Assembly (NCBI GenBank): GCA_963819905.1
Contig: CAWFXP010000009.1
Location: 806,001-870,000, forward strand
Direction of reading: 5' to 3'
DNA from: CAWCQC01 sp963819905
Lineage (GTDB): Bacteria; Actinomycetota; Thermoleophilia; Gaiellales; Gaiellaceae
DNA: 64,000 bases
Shown: piece after piece, positions 1-8,044 of the stretch
Layout of the letters: every line of letters begins with the position of its first letter
Numbering within the stretch: the stretch's first letter is position 1
Translations under genes and position numbers: made by a program
Notes under the pieces: generated by a model
What the model saw: only the letters and a program-made list of their open reading frames with translations
Database searches by the model: none
Told to the model about the DNA's origin: nothing

Positions 1-2
1 CG

Positions 3-902
3 GCCGGCCTGTCCGGCCACCAGGCGCAGGCTTCGGTGATCGGTGGCGGGAACGTCACGAAGGTCCCCTATCCGGATCCGTACCGGTGCGCCTTCGGCCC
101 ATGCGATCGGGACGGTTGCTCGCTCCGCTGCCTCGACCAGCTCGAGCGTTTTGCGCTGGGTGCGGTGTCGCCGGCGGAGGACACGGCGGCGATCCTGATG
201 GAGGCCGTCCAGTCGGACGGCGGAGAGGTGGTCCCGCCCGCAAACGTCATTCCCGCGCTCCGCGAGCTCTGCGACCGACATGAGATCTGGCTCGTCTTCG
301 ACGAGGTGAAGACGGGCCTCGGACGAACCGGGCGTATGTTCGCGTTCGAGCACGCGGGCGTCATCCCCGACGCGGTAGCGCTCGGCAAGCCGCTCGGCGG
401 CGGGCTGCCGCTGTCGGCGGTGGTCGGACGGCGCGAGCTGCTGGACGTGCCCACGTACAGCCTCTTCACACTCGGTGGGTCGCCGCTCCCGTGCGCGGCG
501 GGCCTCGCGACCCTCGACGTGATTCGTGACGAGGGGCTCGTCGAGAACGCTGCGAGGATGGGGGAGCGGCTGCTCGACGGGCTGCGGTCGATCCAGGGCA
601 CCTCGCGCCTCATCGGAGACGTCCGCGGCAGGGGGTTGATCCTCGGCGTCGAGCTCGTCTCCGATCGCGAGACGCGAGAGCCGGCGCCGCTCGACGCGCA
701 TCGCCTCGTCTTCCGGTGCTTCGAGCTCGGTCTCCTGACGATCTACGCAGGGCTCGCGGGCAACGTCGTCGAGCTGACGCCGCCGCTCACGATCGGCGCG
801 ACCGAGATCGACGAGGCGCTCGGCATCTTCGAGCACGCCCTCGCCGACGTCGAGGCGGGCAGGTTCGACGATGCCAAGCTCGCCCCGTTCGCCGGCTGGT
901 GA
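3..902 (+). CDS. class III PLP-dependent aminotransferase, 5' end outside window
   Basis: The frame is open from base 3 and continues off the left edge, so roughly the first third of a normal ~430-residue enzyme is missing. Seen: FDEVKTGLGRTG, whose Asp should contact the PLP pyridine nitrogen, and LGKPLGGGLP, whose Lys should form the Schiff base; the closing small domain with a GRGLILGVEL strand is present. The family transfers an amino group from an amine or omega-amino acid to a keto acid in the cytosol. A glutamine synthetase-like gene starts 10 nt after the stop and an amidohydrolase follows, so the three were probably one operon acting on an amine or gamma-glutamyl compound. The substrate cannot be named; glutamate-1-semialdehyde mutase-like or diamine transaminases are alternatives. 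Confidence 0.88.
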   Translation, partial: AGLSGHQAQASVIGGGNVTKVPYPDPYRCAFGPCDRDGCSLRCLDQLERFALGAVSPAEDTAAILMEAVQSDGGEVVPPANVIPALRELCDRHEIWLVFDEVKTGLGRTGRMFAFEHAGVIPDAVALGKPLGGGLPLSAVVGRRELLDVPTYSLFTLGGSPLPCAAGLATLDVIRDEGLVENAARMGERLLDGLRSIQGTSRLIGDVRGRGLILGVELVSDRETREPAPLDAHRLVFRCFELGLLTIYAGLAGNVVELTPPLTIGATEIDEALGIFEHALADVEAGRFDDAKLAPFAGW

Positions 903-912
903 CGCGCAGCCG

Positions 913-2246
913 ATGACCCCCGAGGAGCTGCGGGACGCCGGCGTCCGGATCGTCGGGCTCGTCCTCGTCGACAACGCGGGCCTCGCCCGGCTCAAGTGCG
1001 TGCCGATCGACAGGCTCGCCCGGGCGGCCGAGCGCGGCATCGGCTGGTCGAGCATCTGGGGCCTGTCGCTCGGGGACGATTCATTCGCGCACGACCCCGG
1101 CCTCTACAGCCCGTCCGGAGACCTTCGCCTGCGGGCCGACCTCGACGCGGCCGCGCTCGTCGGCGGCGCGCCCGGTTGGGCCTTCGCGCCGATCGACCAC
1201 TACGAGCAATCGGGCGAGCCGTGGCCGGGCTGCCAGCGGGGCTTCGTGCGCCGGGTCCTGGGCCAGGCCGAGGACGCGGGCGTCGAGGTGGTGGCCGCCT
1301 GGGAGCTCGAGTGGTCGGTCGGCAGGGAGGAAGACGGGCACTTCGTGCCGCTTCACCGCGGGCCGGGTTACGGAGCGGCGACATTCGGGGACACCGGGCC
1401 GTTCATGCTCGACCTGGTCGACGCCCTGGCCGAGTCTGGCATCGTCCCCGAGCAGGTCCACCCCGAGTACGCGAACGGGCAGATGGAGCTCTCGCTCCCC
1501 CCGACCGGACCTGCTCCGGGCCTGCGACGAATCCATTCTCGCGCGCCAGGTGATCCGCACGGTTGCGGCAAGCCACGGCTGGCGGGCGAGCTTCTCGCCG
1601 AGAGTCGTCGCCGGCTCGGTCGGGAACGGAGCGCACATCCACGTCAGCATCTGGCGCGACGGCGTGAACCAGCTCGCGGGCGGCGAAGGGCCCGAGGGAC
1701 TGCACCCGGACGGTGCGGCGTTCATCGCCGGCGCGCTCGGGCAGCTACCCGCGCTGACTGCGATCGGCGTGCCGAGCGCTCTTTCGTACGCTCGTCTCCA
1801 GCCCGGGCACTGGGCCGGCGCATACGCCTGCTGGGGCAACGAGAACCGCGAGGCGGCGCTTCGGCTCGAGGGTGCGAGCGGCGCCTCTACGGAGTCGGCC
1901 AACGTCGAGTGGAAGTCGGTCGACGGGGCGGCCAATCCGTACCTCGCCGCCGGGGCGCTCGTCGCAGCCGGGCTGGAGGGGCTGGTGCAGAGGCTCGAGC
2001 TCCCCCCACCGGTCCAGGAGGATCCGGACGAGATGTCCGACGAGGATCGCCTTGCCGGCTGCCGTCCTCCGGCTTCCCGAGACGCTCGCCGACGCAGCGG
2101 AGGTCTTCGCCGCCTCCGACACGCTGCGTGCCGCCATGGGGCCGTACCTGCACGATCGCGTCGCCGCCGTGCGCAGGGCCGAAGCCGAGGCGTGCCGTGA
2201 TCTCGACGAGGCGACGCTCGTTTCCGCCTACCGCTGGAGGTACTGA
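913..2246 (+). pseudogene. glutamine synthetase family protein (FluG/GlnT-like), two frameshifts
   Basis: The product can be followed through three frames: ATG at 913 to about 1500 (start MTPEELRDAG, then HPEYANGQMELSLPP), about 1511 to 2050 (LLRACDESILARQV, NGAHIHVSIW, GNENREAALR, VEWKSVDGAANPYLA), and about 2060 to the TGA at 2244-2246 (LPETLADAAEVF). Both changes are +1. The first lies at a run of six C at 1497-1502. The GAHIHVS and NRE segments are the glutamate/ATP-site motifs of glutamine synthetases, and the C-terminal NPYLA fits the family. Joined length is about 440 residues, normal for gamma-glutamyl-amine ligases. The stop overlaps the next ATG (TGATG), so translation was coupled. 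It is either decaying or carries assembly indels. Confidence 0.82.
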
Positions 2247-3430
2247 TGAAGCCGATCGACCTCTCCCACGCGCCCGTCGTCGACGCCCACTGCCACCCGT
2301 GGCGGAATCGCGAGCGACTCACCGAGGATCTGCTCGGCTTCGAGGACCGGGTCACGATGATGGGCATGTGCCTGATCTCGTCCGGGCTCCTGGACGAGCG
2401 TGGGGAGGCGCACCTGCGGCTTCTTACCGACTCGACGCCGTTCGCGCTGACCATGCGCCGCCGCCTCGCCGAGCACCTCGGCTGCGAGCCGTCGAAGGAG
2501 GCGGTGGCGGCGGCACGTCGGGATGCGTTCGCCGCCGATCCCGTCGCCTACAACCGCCGGCTCTGGGAGACGGCGAACGTCGGCGGGCTCGTCTACGACG
2601 AGGGATACCCGCAGCCGACGATCGCCCGCGACGACTTCGCGGCAGACAGCGGCGCGACCGTCCACCGCGTCGGTCGCATCGAGCCCTGGATCGCGGCGAT
2701 CCGCGAGGACGCGGAGAGCTACGCAGAGCTCGAGGGCCGCTTCGAGGAGGCGCTCGACCAGGCCGCGGCCGATCCGGAGCTCGTGGCGTTCAAGAGCGTG
2801 ATCGCCTACCGGACCGGCCTCGACGTCGAGGAGGCGGCGCCGGACGACTACTGCGAGCGCGCCTTCGAGAACTGGCGCGCGGACGGCTTCACCGAGACGA
2901 GGCAGAACGCAAAGCCGATCCGGGACCGCCTGCTGCGCGTCGCGCTCCGCGCGGCCAAGCGCCACGACCGCCCCGTGCACATCCACTGCGGCGGCGGCGA
3001 CCCGTCGGTCGTGCTCGAGCACGCGCATCCACAGGATCTCTTCCCGCTCCTCTCGCAGCACGCCGATCAGCCCGTGGTCCTCATCCACTCGGGCTGGCCC
3101 TGGCTCGAGGAGGGCGCCTACGTGGCGTCGATCCTCCCGCAGGTCTACCTCGAGATGTCGATCACGATGCCCTGGGGGAGCTTCGCCGTCGACCAGAAGC
3201 TCGAGGTGCTCCTCGGAGCCGCGCCGCCTGCGAAGGTGCTGTACGGCTCGGACGAATCGACCGAGCCGGAGGTGATCTGGCTGTCGGCCCAGCTCGGCCG
3301 CGAGGCGCTCGGCCGCGTGCTCGGGACCGCCGTCGAACGGGGCTGGCTCGATGCGGCCGAGGCGCGCTCGATCGGCGAGGGCGTCCTCGCAGGCAACGTG
3401 CGCCGCCTGCACGGGATCGAAGACGCCTGA
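2246..3430 (+). CDS. amidohydrolase 2 family protein (FluG N-terminal-like)
   Basis: A 394-residue TIM-barrel metal-dependent hydrolase. Seen: DAHCHPW near residue 15 (first metal-binding His pair), HIHCGGGD near residue 250, VLIHSGWPW near 275 and VLYGSDES near 332, whose Asp is the usual catalytic residue. Fungal FluG and plant nodulin/GS fusions join this kind of amidohydrolase to a glutamine synthetase-like domain; here the two are separate but translationally coupled genes. That supports hydrolysis of an amide or gamma-glutamyl bond as the partner of the upstream ligase, though the substrate is unknown. ATG at 2246 overlaps the upstream stop. It ends 220 nt before a convergent gene, with a duplicated palindromic element between. 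Confidence 0.85.
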   Translation: MKPIDLSHAPVVDAHCHPWRNRERLTEDLLGFEDRVTMMGMCLISSGLLDERGEAHLRLLTDSTPFALTMRRRLAEHLGCEPSKEAVAAARRDAFAADPVAYNRRLWETANVGGLVYDEGYPQPTIARDDFAADSGATVHRVGRIEPWIAAIREDAESYAELEGRFEEALDQAAADPELVAFKSVIAYRTGLDVEEAAPDDYCERAFENWRADGFTETRQNAKPIRDRLLRVALRAAKRHDRPVHIHCGGGDPSVVLEHAHPQDLFPLLSQHADQPVVLIHSGWPWLEEGAYVASILPQVYLEMSITMPWGSFAVDQKLEVLLGAAPPAKVLYGSDESTEPEVIWLSAQLGREALGRVLGTAVERGWLDAAEARSIGEGVLAGNVRRLHGIEDA

Positions 3431-3446
3431 GCGGTCGACCCACCGG

Positions 3447-3630
3447 GGGCGGGACAGGTCCCGCCCCTACACGGTGATTCGACGTGGCGTCGATCGGTCG
3501 GGGTCGGTGTAGGGGCCGGACCTGTCCGGCCCGAACCTCCCGCCGGGCGGGACAGGTCCCGCCCCTACACCGTGATTCGACGTGGCGTCGATCGGTCGCG
3601 GTCGGTGTAGGGGCCGGACCTGTCCGGCCC
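3447..3630. repeat. two direct copies of an 86-bp palindromic (REP/MITE-like) element
   Basis: Copy 1 is 3447-3532 and copy 2 is 3545-3630, 98 bp apart, differing at two positions by eye. Each copy begins GGGCGGGACAGGTCCC and ends with its near inverse GGACCTGTCCGGCCC: the outer 26 bases pair with 24 matches. Inside, GATTCGACG and CGTCGATC pair again, so each copy can fold into one long hairpin. It lies between the convergent amidohydrolase and lipoprotein genes, where it could also terminate transcription from both sides. Short ORFs here are products of the repeat, not genes. Confidence 0.85.
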
Positions 3631-3650
3631 GCGGCTACGACGTCGCGGCC

Positions 3651-5345
3651 CTACGGCGACGCCGGCATCGTCACCGCGGCGAAGTCGTAGAGGCCGAGCG
3701 AGTTGGGTACGAGGCCTTCCACGCCCTCCACGGCCAGCGTGCCGATCGTGCCCCAGGCGATGGGGATGAGCGGGAACGCGCCGTTCTTGCTCGTGAGCGC
3801 GGCCTCGAGCTGCGCGTACAGGTCGTAGCGGGCGCCGTCGTCTTCCTCCAGCCGTGAGGCATCGACGAGGGCGTCGTACTCGGAGCTGCAGAAGCCGGAG
3901 CGGTTGAGTGCTCCGTCGCACGTCCACAGCCCGAGGAACGCGATCGCGTCGGCCACGTCGGCGCGGATGCGAAGCAGATAGAGGTCGCCGTTCGTCACCG
4001 CCCGGGAGTCCGCCGGGTGCTCGCGGAGCCGGACGTCCAGCCCGAGCTTGACGGCTAGCTGCCCCTGGATCGCCTCGGCGATCGCATCCTCTCCGGCCGG
4101 ATACGTCAGCCGCAACCGGCTGAGCGGATCCTCGGCGCTCTGCTGAAGACGCTCGGCCTTCCCGGCCCGGGATTTCGGCTTGACGAAGTTCGTCTCGATC
4201 ACGTCGAAGCCCGGCATTCCCGCAGGCGTCAGGCTGCTCGCCGGTGCCTGGGCGGGAAGGGCCTCGTTGACGAGCGCCGTGCGGCCGAGCGCGAGCGCGA
4301 TCGCCTTGCGCTGATCGGCGTCGGTAACGCGATCCATGCGCACACCCAGGTAGAAGCCCTCGAGGGCCGGCGAAGCCGTGTAGTCAGGCAGCGAGCCCAC
4401 CCTCTGGGCATCGGCCTCGGGAACGCACTGGCTGCTGAGGCAGGCGTCGAGCTCCCCGCCCTCGAACGCCGCGAGGCCGGCGTCAGCATCCGGGAGCACG
4501 GACGCTTCGACGACGGCGAGCTGTACGGCGTCGGCGTCGCGCCACTGATCCCAGCGCTCGAGCGTCAGCGAAGTACCCTGGGCCCTGGCGGCGAGCCGAA
4601 ACGGGCCGTTCGTGACGATGTTCGCGGGATTGGCCCACCGTCCCCGGAACTCGCGCACCGTCGGCTCGTGAACCGGGAGGAAGGTAGGATCGGCGACCCG
4701 GTAGACGAACCAGGGCTGTCGCCGCGTGAGCCTGACCTCGAGGGTGACGTCGTCCACCGCGTCGATCGCCACCGCTTCCCGAAGGGCCGCGCAATCCTGG
4801 TTCTCCGCGTCGCACGCGTTGTAGGCCTCGGCGCCCACGATCCCGAGCAGTTGAGCGGCGTTCGCGGACTCGCGCTGCGGCGACAGCGCGCGCTTCCACG
4901 AATACTCGAAATCGGCGGCGGTAACCGGGTCGCCGTTCGTCCACACTCCGTCCGAGCGCAGGCGGAAGGTCAGCGTCAGACCCTCGTTCGTCCACTTCCA
5001 GCGCTGGGCGAGAGCCGGGACGAGCGAGCCGTCGGGCGACAGGCGGACGAGTGGATCGAAGATCGCGGCGACGACGTTCATCGCGGCGGGATCGACCGCC
5101 TGGTCCGGGTCGAGCGAGGTCGGCTCCGGGCCGAGGTTCACCCGGAGCGCGGGCCCCTCGGGAACCTCAGGCTCGGTGCTCGGCGGAGGAGTGGTACCAG
5201 TGGCCGTTGTCTCGCCCGGCGTCGTCGTGCCGTCCTGGCCCGTCTGTCCCTCGCTCGAGCCGCCCGAGGTCGTGCAGCCCGCGAGCAGCGCCGCTGCAAG
5301 CGCGAAGACGAGAAGGAGCGATCGGTACCGGCCCGGTGCTGCCAT
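3651..5345 (-). CDS. ABC transporter substrate-binding lipoprotein, family 5 (peptide/OppA-like)
   Basis: A 564-residue extracytoplasmic solute receptor. The N-terminus has basic residues, a hydrophobic stretch and the lipobox LLAGC, so the Cys near residue 24 should be lipidated and anchor the protein outside the membrane. A Thr/Ser/Gly-rich linker of about 35 residues follows. The family-5 signature is visible as GPEPTSLDPDQAVD, then FDPLVRLSPDG and LTFRLRSDGVWTNGDPVTAADF, typical of oligopeptide-binding proteins. No permease or ATPase gene adjoins it in the window, so it is an orphan or works with a transporter encoded elsewhere. Ligand could be peptides, nickel or glycosides; peptide is the usual default. 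Confidence 0.9.
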   Translation of the reverse strand: MAAPGRYRSLLLVFALAAALLAGCTTSGGSSEGQTGQDGTTTPGETTATGTTPPPSTEPEVPEGPALRVNLGPEPTSLDPDQAVDPAAMNVVAAIFDPLVRLSPDGSLVPALAQRWKWTNEGLTLTFRLRSDGVWTNGDPVTAADFEYSWKRALSPQRESANAAQLLGIVGAEAYNACDAENQDCAALREAVAIDAVDDVTLEVRLTRRQPWFVYRVADPTFLPVHEPTVREFRGRWANPANIVTNGPFRLAARAQGTSLTLERWDQWRDADAVQLAVVEASVLPDADAGLAAFEGGELDACLSSQCVPEADAQRVGSLPDYTASPALEGFYLGVRMDRVTDADQRKAIALALGRTALVNEALPAQAPASSLTPAGMPGFDVIETNFVKPKSRAGKAERLQQSAEDPLSRLRLTYPAGEDAIAEAIQGQLAVKLGLDVRLREHPADSRAVTNGDLYLLRIRADVADAIAFLGLWTCDGALNRSGFCSSEYDALVDASRLEEDDGARYDLYAQLEAALTSKNGAFPLIPIAWGTIGTLAVEGVEGLVPNSLGLYDFAAVTMPASP

Positions 5346-5472
5346 GAAGACAGGGCCGTGCGCGCGACCCCTTGCTGGATCGTAGCCAGGGGCCCGGAGG
5401 ACGCGGCGAAGGGAGGTCAGATCGGCGGCGAACGGATCGAGAGCTCAGCCCTCGCGAGCCTCGAGAGCCTGG

Positions 5473-5516
5473 CCGCTCAGGCTACGCACTTCCTGCGGGT
5501 TTCGCCGGTGCTGGTG
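5473..5516 (-). other. 44-nt sequence motif, copy B, upstream of the lipoprotein gene
   Basis: Read on the minus strand, this segment matches 6708-6751 at 37 of 44 positions, with the core CACCGGCGAAACCCG identical, then TGCG and AGCCTGA. It lies about 128 nt before the lipoprotein start and after the protease stop at 5574. One frame would encode HRRNPQEVRSLSG, close to the end of the small ORF at 6698-6859, but I see no start or ribosome site for it here. A conserved leader RNA, a DNA-binding site or a peptide remnant are all possible. Confidence 0.45.
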
Positions 5517-5573
5517 TCGGTGCCGGCGTCGCCGCTCAGGCGCACACTCGCTCGTCTCGAGCTTTCCTGGTCA

Positions 5574-6701
5574 TCACCGGCTCGGGATCCTGACGCTACG
5601 CCTGAGCACGGCCTCGTTCCCGGCCTCGTCGGTCAGCTCGGCGACCACGAGCGCGGGACCCGGGCGCGCGCTCCGCGGCACGGCCAGGGAAACGGTGGTC
5701 GTACCCGGCTCGACGGACGACACCGACCGGGAGGAGAGCGTCTTCGACCCGCGCATGAGCTTGACCAGCGTGTCGGCGTTCTCCCGGGCTCGGAGAACGA
5801 CCTTGACGATTCGCTTTCCCGCGACTTTCACGGCCCGAACGCTCGCGATCGACGCCTCGACCGACTGGTCGGCCGAGGTCAGGTACCGGCTGTCGGCGAG
5901 GTCAGGACACCCGGGGATGCCGTGGTCGTAGTAGTCGTCGTGGCCCTGGTCGAGGACGACGTTCGAGAGGTCCCACGGCTCGTTGCCCGCGTACATGAAG
6001 TCGTTGTGCGGACTTGTGACATGTCCGGCGCGATGGTGGTTGGGCGCGCACTCGGCGACGAAACCGAGCGTGTGCACGATCTCGTGGAGCATCGCGTACT
6101 CCAGATAGCCAGGCGTGCTACCAGCCGGGGCGAATGCGTTCGAGCTGCAGGGTGGTGCTCCCGCCGGCGTGCCCTTGAGGTACAGCGCGCCGACGTTCCC
6201 CGGGAGGGTCGGCGGCCACGCACCTCCACCGCAGGCCCAGGTGCTCGACCCGTCGTAGTAGACCGCATAGAGCTTGTCCGGGTCGTCGAACCCTGCGGCA
6301 TCGAGCTCGTCCTCGATCCGGTCGCGGACGAACGCACCCTCGCTCCTCAGGCTCGCGTCGGTTCGGCTCAGCTCGAAGAACGTGACATCCAGGCGGCCGT
6401 CGTGGGTATCCAGCCGGAGCCCCCGGCCGCCGGTCTGGCCCGTGAGCCAGGCCTGAAAGACCGACACGCTTGCCGCAAGCGTTCCGTCCAGGTCGAGGCT
6501 GCGGTCCGCGCCGTCGCTCGGTATCGCGTAGACGACGTGGATCTGCGCTCCCTCCACCTCGTCCGGTCGATCGGCGGTGACCCGCTCGCCGGGGGCTCCC
6601 GAGATCCGCCCGCCTTCGGAGGGCACGACCGCCAGTCCTGGTGTGACCCAGCACAGGCACAGAAACGCCGAGGTGAGGAGGACGATCCGACTTCTGATCA
6701 T
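5574..6701 (-). CDS. secreted zinc metalloprotease-like protein
   Basis: A 375-residue protein starting MIRSRIVLLTSAFLCL, a clear signal peptide with probable cleavage near residue 24. The zinc site HEIVHTLGF lies near residue 200 (HExxH), followed by a Cys- and His-bearing stretch ECAPNHHRAGH. The last ~90 residues form a beta-rich Ig-like region ending VRIPSR. ATG at 6701 is preceded by AAAGGA at a good distance, and the start overlaps the stop of an upstream 53-codon ORF (ATGA). The family was not recognised beyond metzincin/gluzincin-like architecture, and the substrate is unknown. Confidence 0.72.
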   Translation of the reverse strand: MIRSRIVLLTSAFLCLCWVTPGLAVVPSEGGRISGAPGERVTADRPDEVEGAQIHVVYAIPSDGADRSLDLDGTLAASVSVFQAWLTGQTGGRGLRLDTHDGRLDVTFFELSRTDASLRSEGAFVRDRIEDELDAAGFDDPDKLYAVYYDGSSTWACGGGAWPPTLPGNVGALYLKGTPAGAPPCSSNAFAPAGSTPGYLEYAMLHEIVHTLGFVAECAPNHHRAGHVTSPHNDFMYAGNEPWDLSNVVLDQGHDDYYDHGIPGCPDLADSRYLTSADQSVEASIASVRAVKVAGKRIVKVVLRARENADTLVKLMRGSKTLSSRSVSSVEPGTTTVSLAVPRSARPGPALVVAELTDEAGNEAVLRRSVRIPSR

Positions 6702-6859
6702 GTGAGTCCTTTCAGGCTTCGCATTTCTTTCGGGTTTCGCCGGTGCAGGTGGATGACGCTTCCCTGGGGAACCTGAGCGGCGGCGAGCATCGCGCATGCA
6801 GCCACTGGTGTGAGAATCGCGAGGTACGGGCGAATACGCCCGAAGCCGCAGCTTTGCAT
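6698..6859 (-). CDS. 53-residue small membrane or leader peptide, coupled to the protease
   Basis: ATG at 6859 has an ideal ribosome site (AGGAGG, 5 nt spacing). The peptide has a basic start (MQSCGFGRIRP), one hydrophobic span near residues 11-30 and a polar tail HLHRRNPKEMRSLKGLT. Its TGA overlaps the protease ATG, so reading this ORF should deliver ribosomes to the protease start. The tail is encoded by the 44-nt motif also found at 5473-5516. Role unknown: leader peptide, small membrane protein, or chance ORF over a conserved RNA element. Confidence 0.55.
   Translation of the reverse strand: MQSCGFGRIRPYLAILTPVAACAMLAAAQVPQGSVIHLHRRNPKEMRSLKGLT
6708..6751 (-). other. 44-nt sequence motif, copy A, in front of the secreted protease
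   Basis: The better-placed copy of the motif described at 5473-5516; on the minus strand it ends 6 nt before the protease ATG and includes the AAAGG of that gene's ribosome site. It is also the coding sequence for the tail of the small ORF. Because the matched bases include a ribosome site, a role in translation control is plausible but not shown. Confidence 0.45.
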
Positions 6860-6886
6860 CGGGACCTCCTGGGGGACGCCGCGCGC

Positions 6887-6928
6887 ATCTTGGCACAATC
6901 AACACAACCGTGTCAACACAATCAACAC
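6887..6928 (-). promoter_or_regulatory. promoter with two perfect 12-bp direct repeats
   Basis: On the minus strand TTGACA (6916-6911) is followed after 18 bp by CAAGAT (6892-6887), placing transcription start near 6880, about 20 nt before the small ORF's ATG. The sequence CACAATCAACAC occurs twice on the plus strand, at 6894-6905 and 6917-6928, 23 bp apart (about two helical turns), bracketing the -35 box. This looks like a regulated promoter; the regulator is not identifiable, though a two-component system starts just downstream. Confidence 0.5.
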
Positions 6929-6970
6929 GACGTGTCTGGAGAAACCTGCCCGCCCCGTGCGGGAATGGGT

Positions 6971-8044
6971 CTACGCTGCCGGCAGCGTGAAGCTGACCCG
7001 GGCGCCGCCGCCCGGGCGGTTCTCGGCCCAGATACGGCCGCCCTGCGCTTCGACGAGGCCGCGTGCGATTGCGAGCCCGAGGCCCGCTCCGGCGAGGCCC
7101 GGCGTTCTGGCGCGGTCGCCGCGCCAGAAGCGGTCGAACACTCGTCTCTCGGCCTCCGGCGGCAGGCCTTCTCCGGTGTCCTCGACGCTGACCCGGACCT
7201 CGGCAGCAAGGGGCTCGACGACCACTGCCACCGCTCCGTCCGACGGAGTGTGCCGAAGGGCGTTCGTCAGAAGGTTCAGGAGCACCCGCTCGACCTTGTC
7301 CGGCGCGCACCGCACGTGGGGAACCCGGTCGTCGATCTGCGTTTCGAGCCTGATCTGCCTCGCTTCGGCCTCGGCCTCGACGCCGCGCAGGCACGACTCG
7401 ACGAGGCCGTCCACGGCCGCGTCACGGATCTCGAGCGTAAGCGCTCCCGCGTCGATGCGCGCGAGCTCGAACAAATCGTCGACGAGGAAGCCGAGCGTTC
7501 TCACCTGCTCGCGCATGGCGGGCAGGTATCGCTCCGGCTCGGCGAGCCCGTCCTCGAGGGCTTCGATCATCGCCTGCATCGAGGCGAGCGGCGCGCGGAG
7601 GTCATGGCTTGCCCACGCGACGAGCTGGCGGCGTGCGTCGAAGAGGCTTTCGAGACTCGCGGCCATCTCGTTGAACGACGCGGCGACGTCGTGCAGCTCG
7701 GCCGGGCCCTCCTCGGGCGCCCTGGCCGAAAGGTCACCGTCCGCTAGCGAGGACGACGCCCGGCGAAGGCGCTCGAGCGGGCGCGCGATCGAGCTGCCGA
7801 GGAGCAGTGCCGCGCCGATCGAGGCGGTCGAGGCGGCCACGGCCACGAGGAGCACCGTCAGGTCGTGGTCGGAGCTGAACATCACGGCGCCGGAGAGCGC
7901 GACCGCCGCCAGCGGGAGCACGACGGCAAGGAGGGCAAGCCCGACCAGTTGAAGCCGGACGGTGGGCAGATGGCGAACAGCAAGCGCCGCGAGGAGTCCT
8001 GCCGCAAACGTCGCCAGGGCGACGACGACGGCGAACAGGATCAC
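6971..8044 (-). CDS. two-component sensor histidine kinase
   Basis: 357 residues from a GTG at 8044 that overlaps the regulator's stop (GTGA). Two hydrophobic segments lie at about residues 1-25 and 35-75, then a HAMP linker (ARPLERLRRASSSLADGDL), the phosphoacceptor motif WASHDLRAPL, and a catalytic ATPase with N box LLNLLTNALRH, DTGEGLPP and GLGLAIARG. This is a complete OmpR-type partner kinase with almost no extracellular domain, so it probably senses membrane state. A longer upstream in-frame GTG exists, but the overlap start is favoured. It should phosphorylate the Asp of the response regulator encoded immediately before it. Confidence 0.92.
   Translation of the reverse strand: MILFAVVVALATFAAGLLAALAVRHLPTVRLQLVGLALLAVVLPLAAVALSGAVMFSSDHDLTVLLVAVAASTASIGAALLLGSSIARPLERLRRASSSLADGDLSARAPEEGPAELHDVAASFNEMAASLESLFDARRQLVAWASHDLRAPLASMQAMIEALEDGLAEPERYLPAMREQVRTLGFLVDDLFELARIDAGALTLEIRDAAVDGLVESCLRGVEAEAEARQIRLETQIDDRVPHVRCAPDKVERVLLNLLTNALRHTPSDGAVAVVVEPLAAEVRVSVEDTGEGLPPEAERRVFDRFWRGDRARTPGLAGAGLGLAIARGLVEAQGGRIWAENRPGGGARVSFTLPAA

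Noticed and set aside
2228..3412. 394-codon minus-strand ORF opposite the amidohydrolase
   Set aside because: Exact mirror of a well-conserved enzyme in very GC-rich DNA; composition (Arg/Glu/Val-rich) and lack of motifs mark it as an antisense shadow, like many others here.
871..3477. An 868-codon plus-strand open frame
   Set aside because: Only the first ~195 codons after 913 match glutamine synthetase; the rest is Arg/Pro-rich shadow of the true frames after two indels and of the amidohydrolase.
3484..3857. Short plus-strand ORFs beginning MASIGRGRCRG
   Set aside because: They are two copies of the palindromic repeat read in the same phase and continue antisense to the lipoprotein gene.
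5473..6751. Cyclic-di-GMP class I riboswitch
   Set aside because: GGCGAAACC and TGCG-AGCC recall the 5' half of the aptamer, but the P1b hairpin does not pair and the second hairpin with its receptor is missing in both copies.
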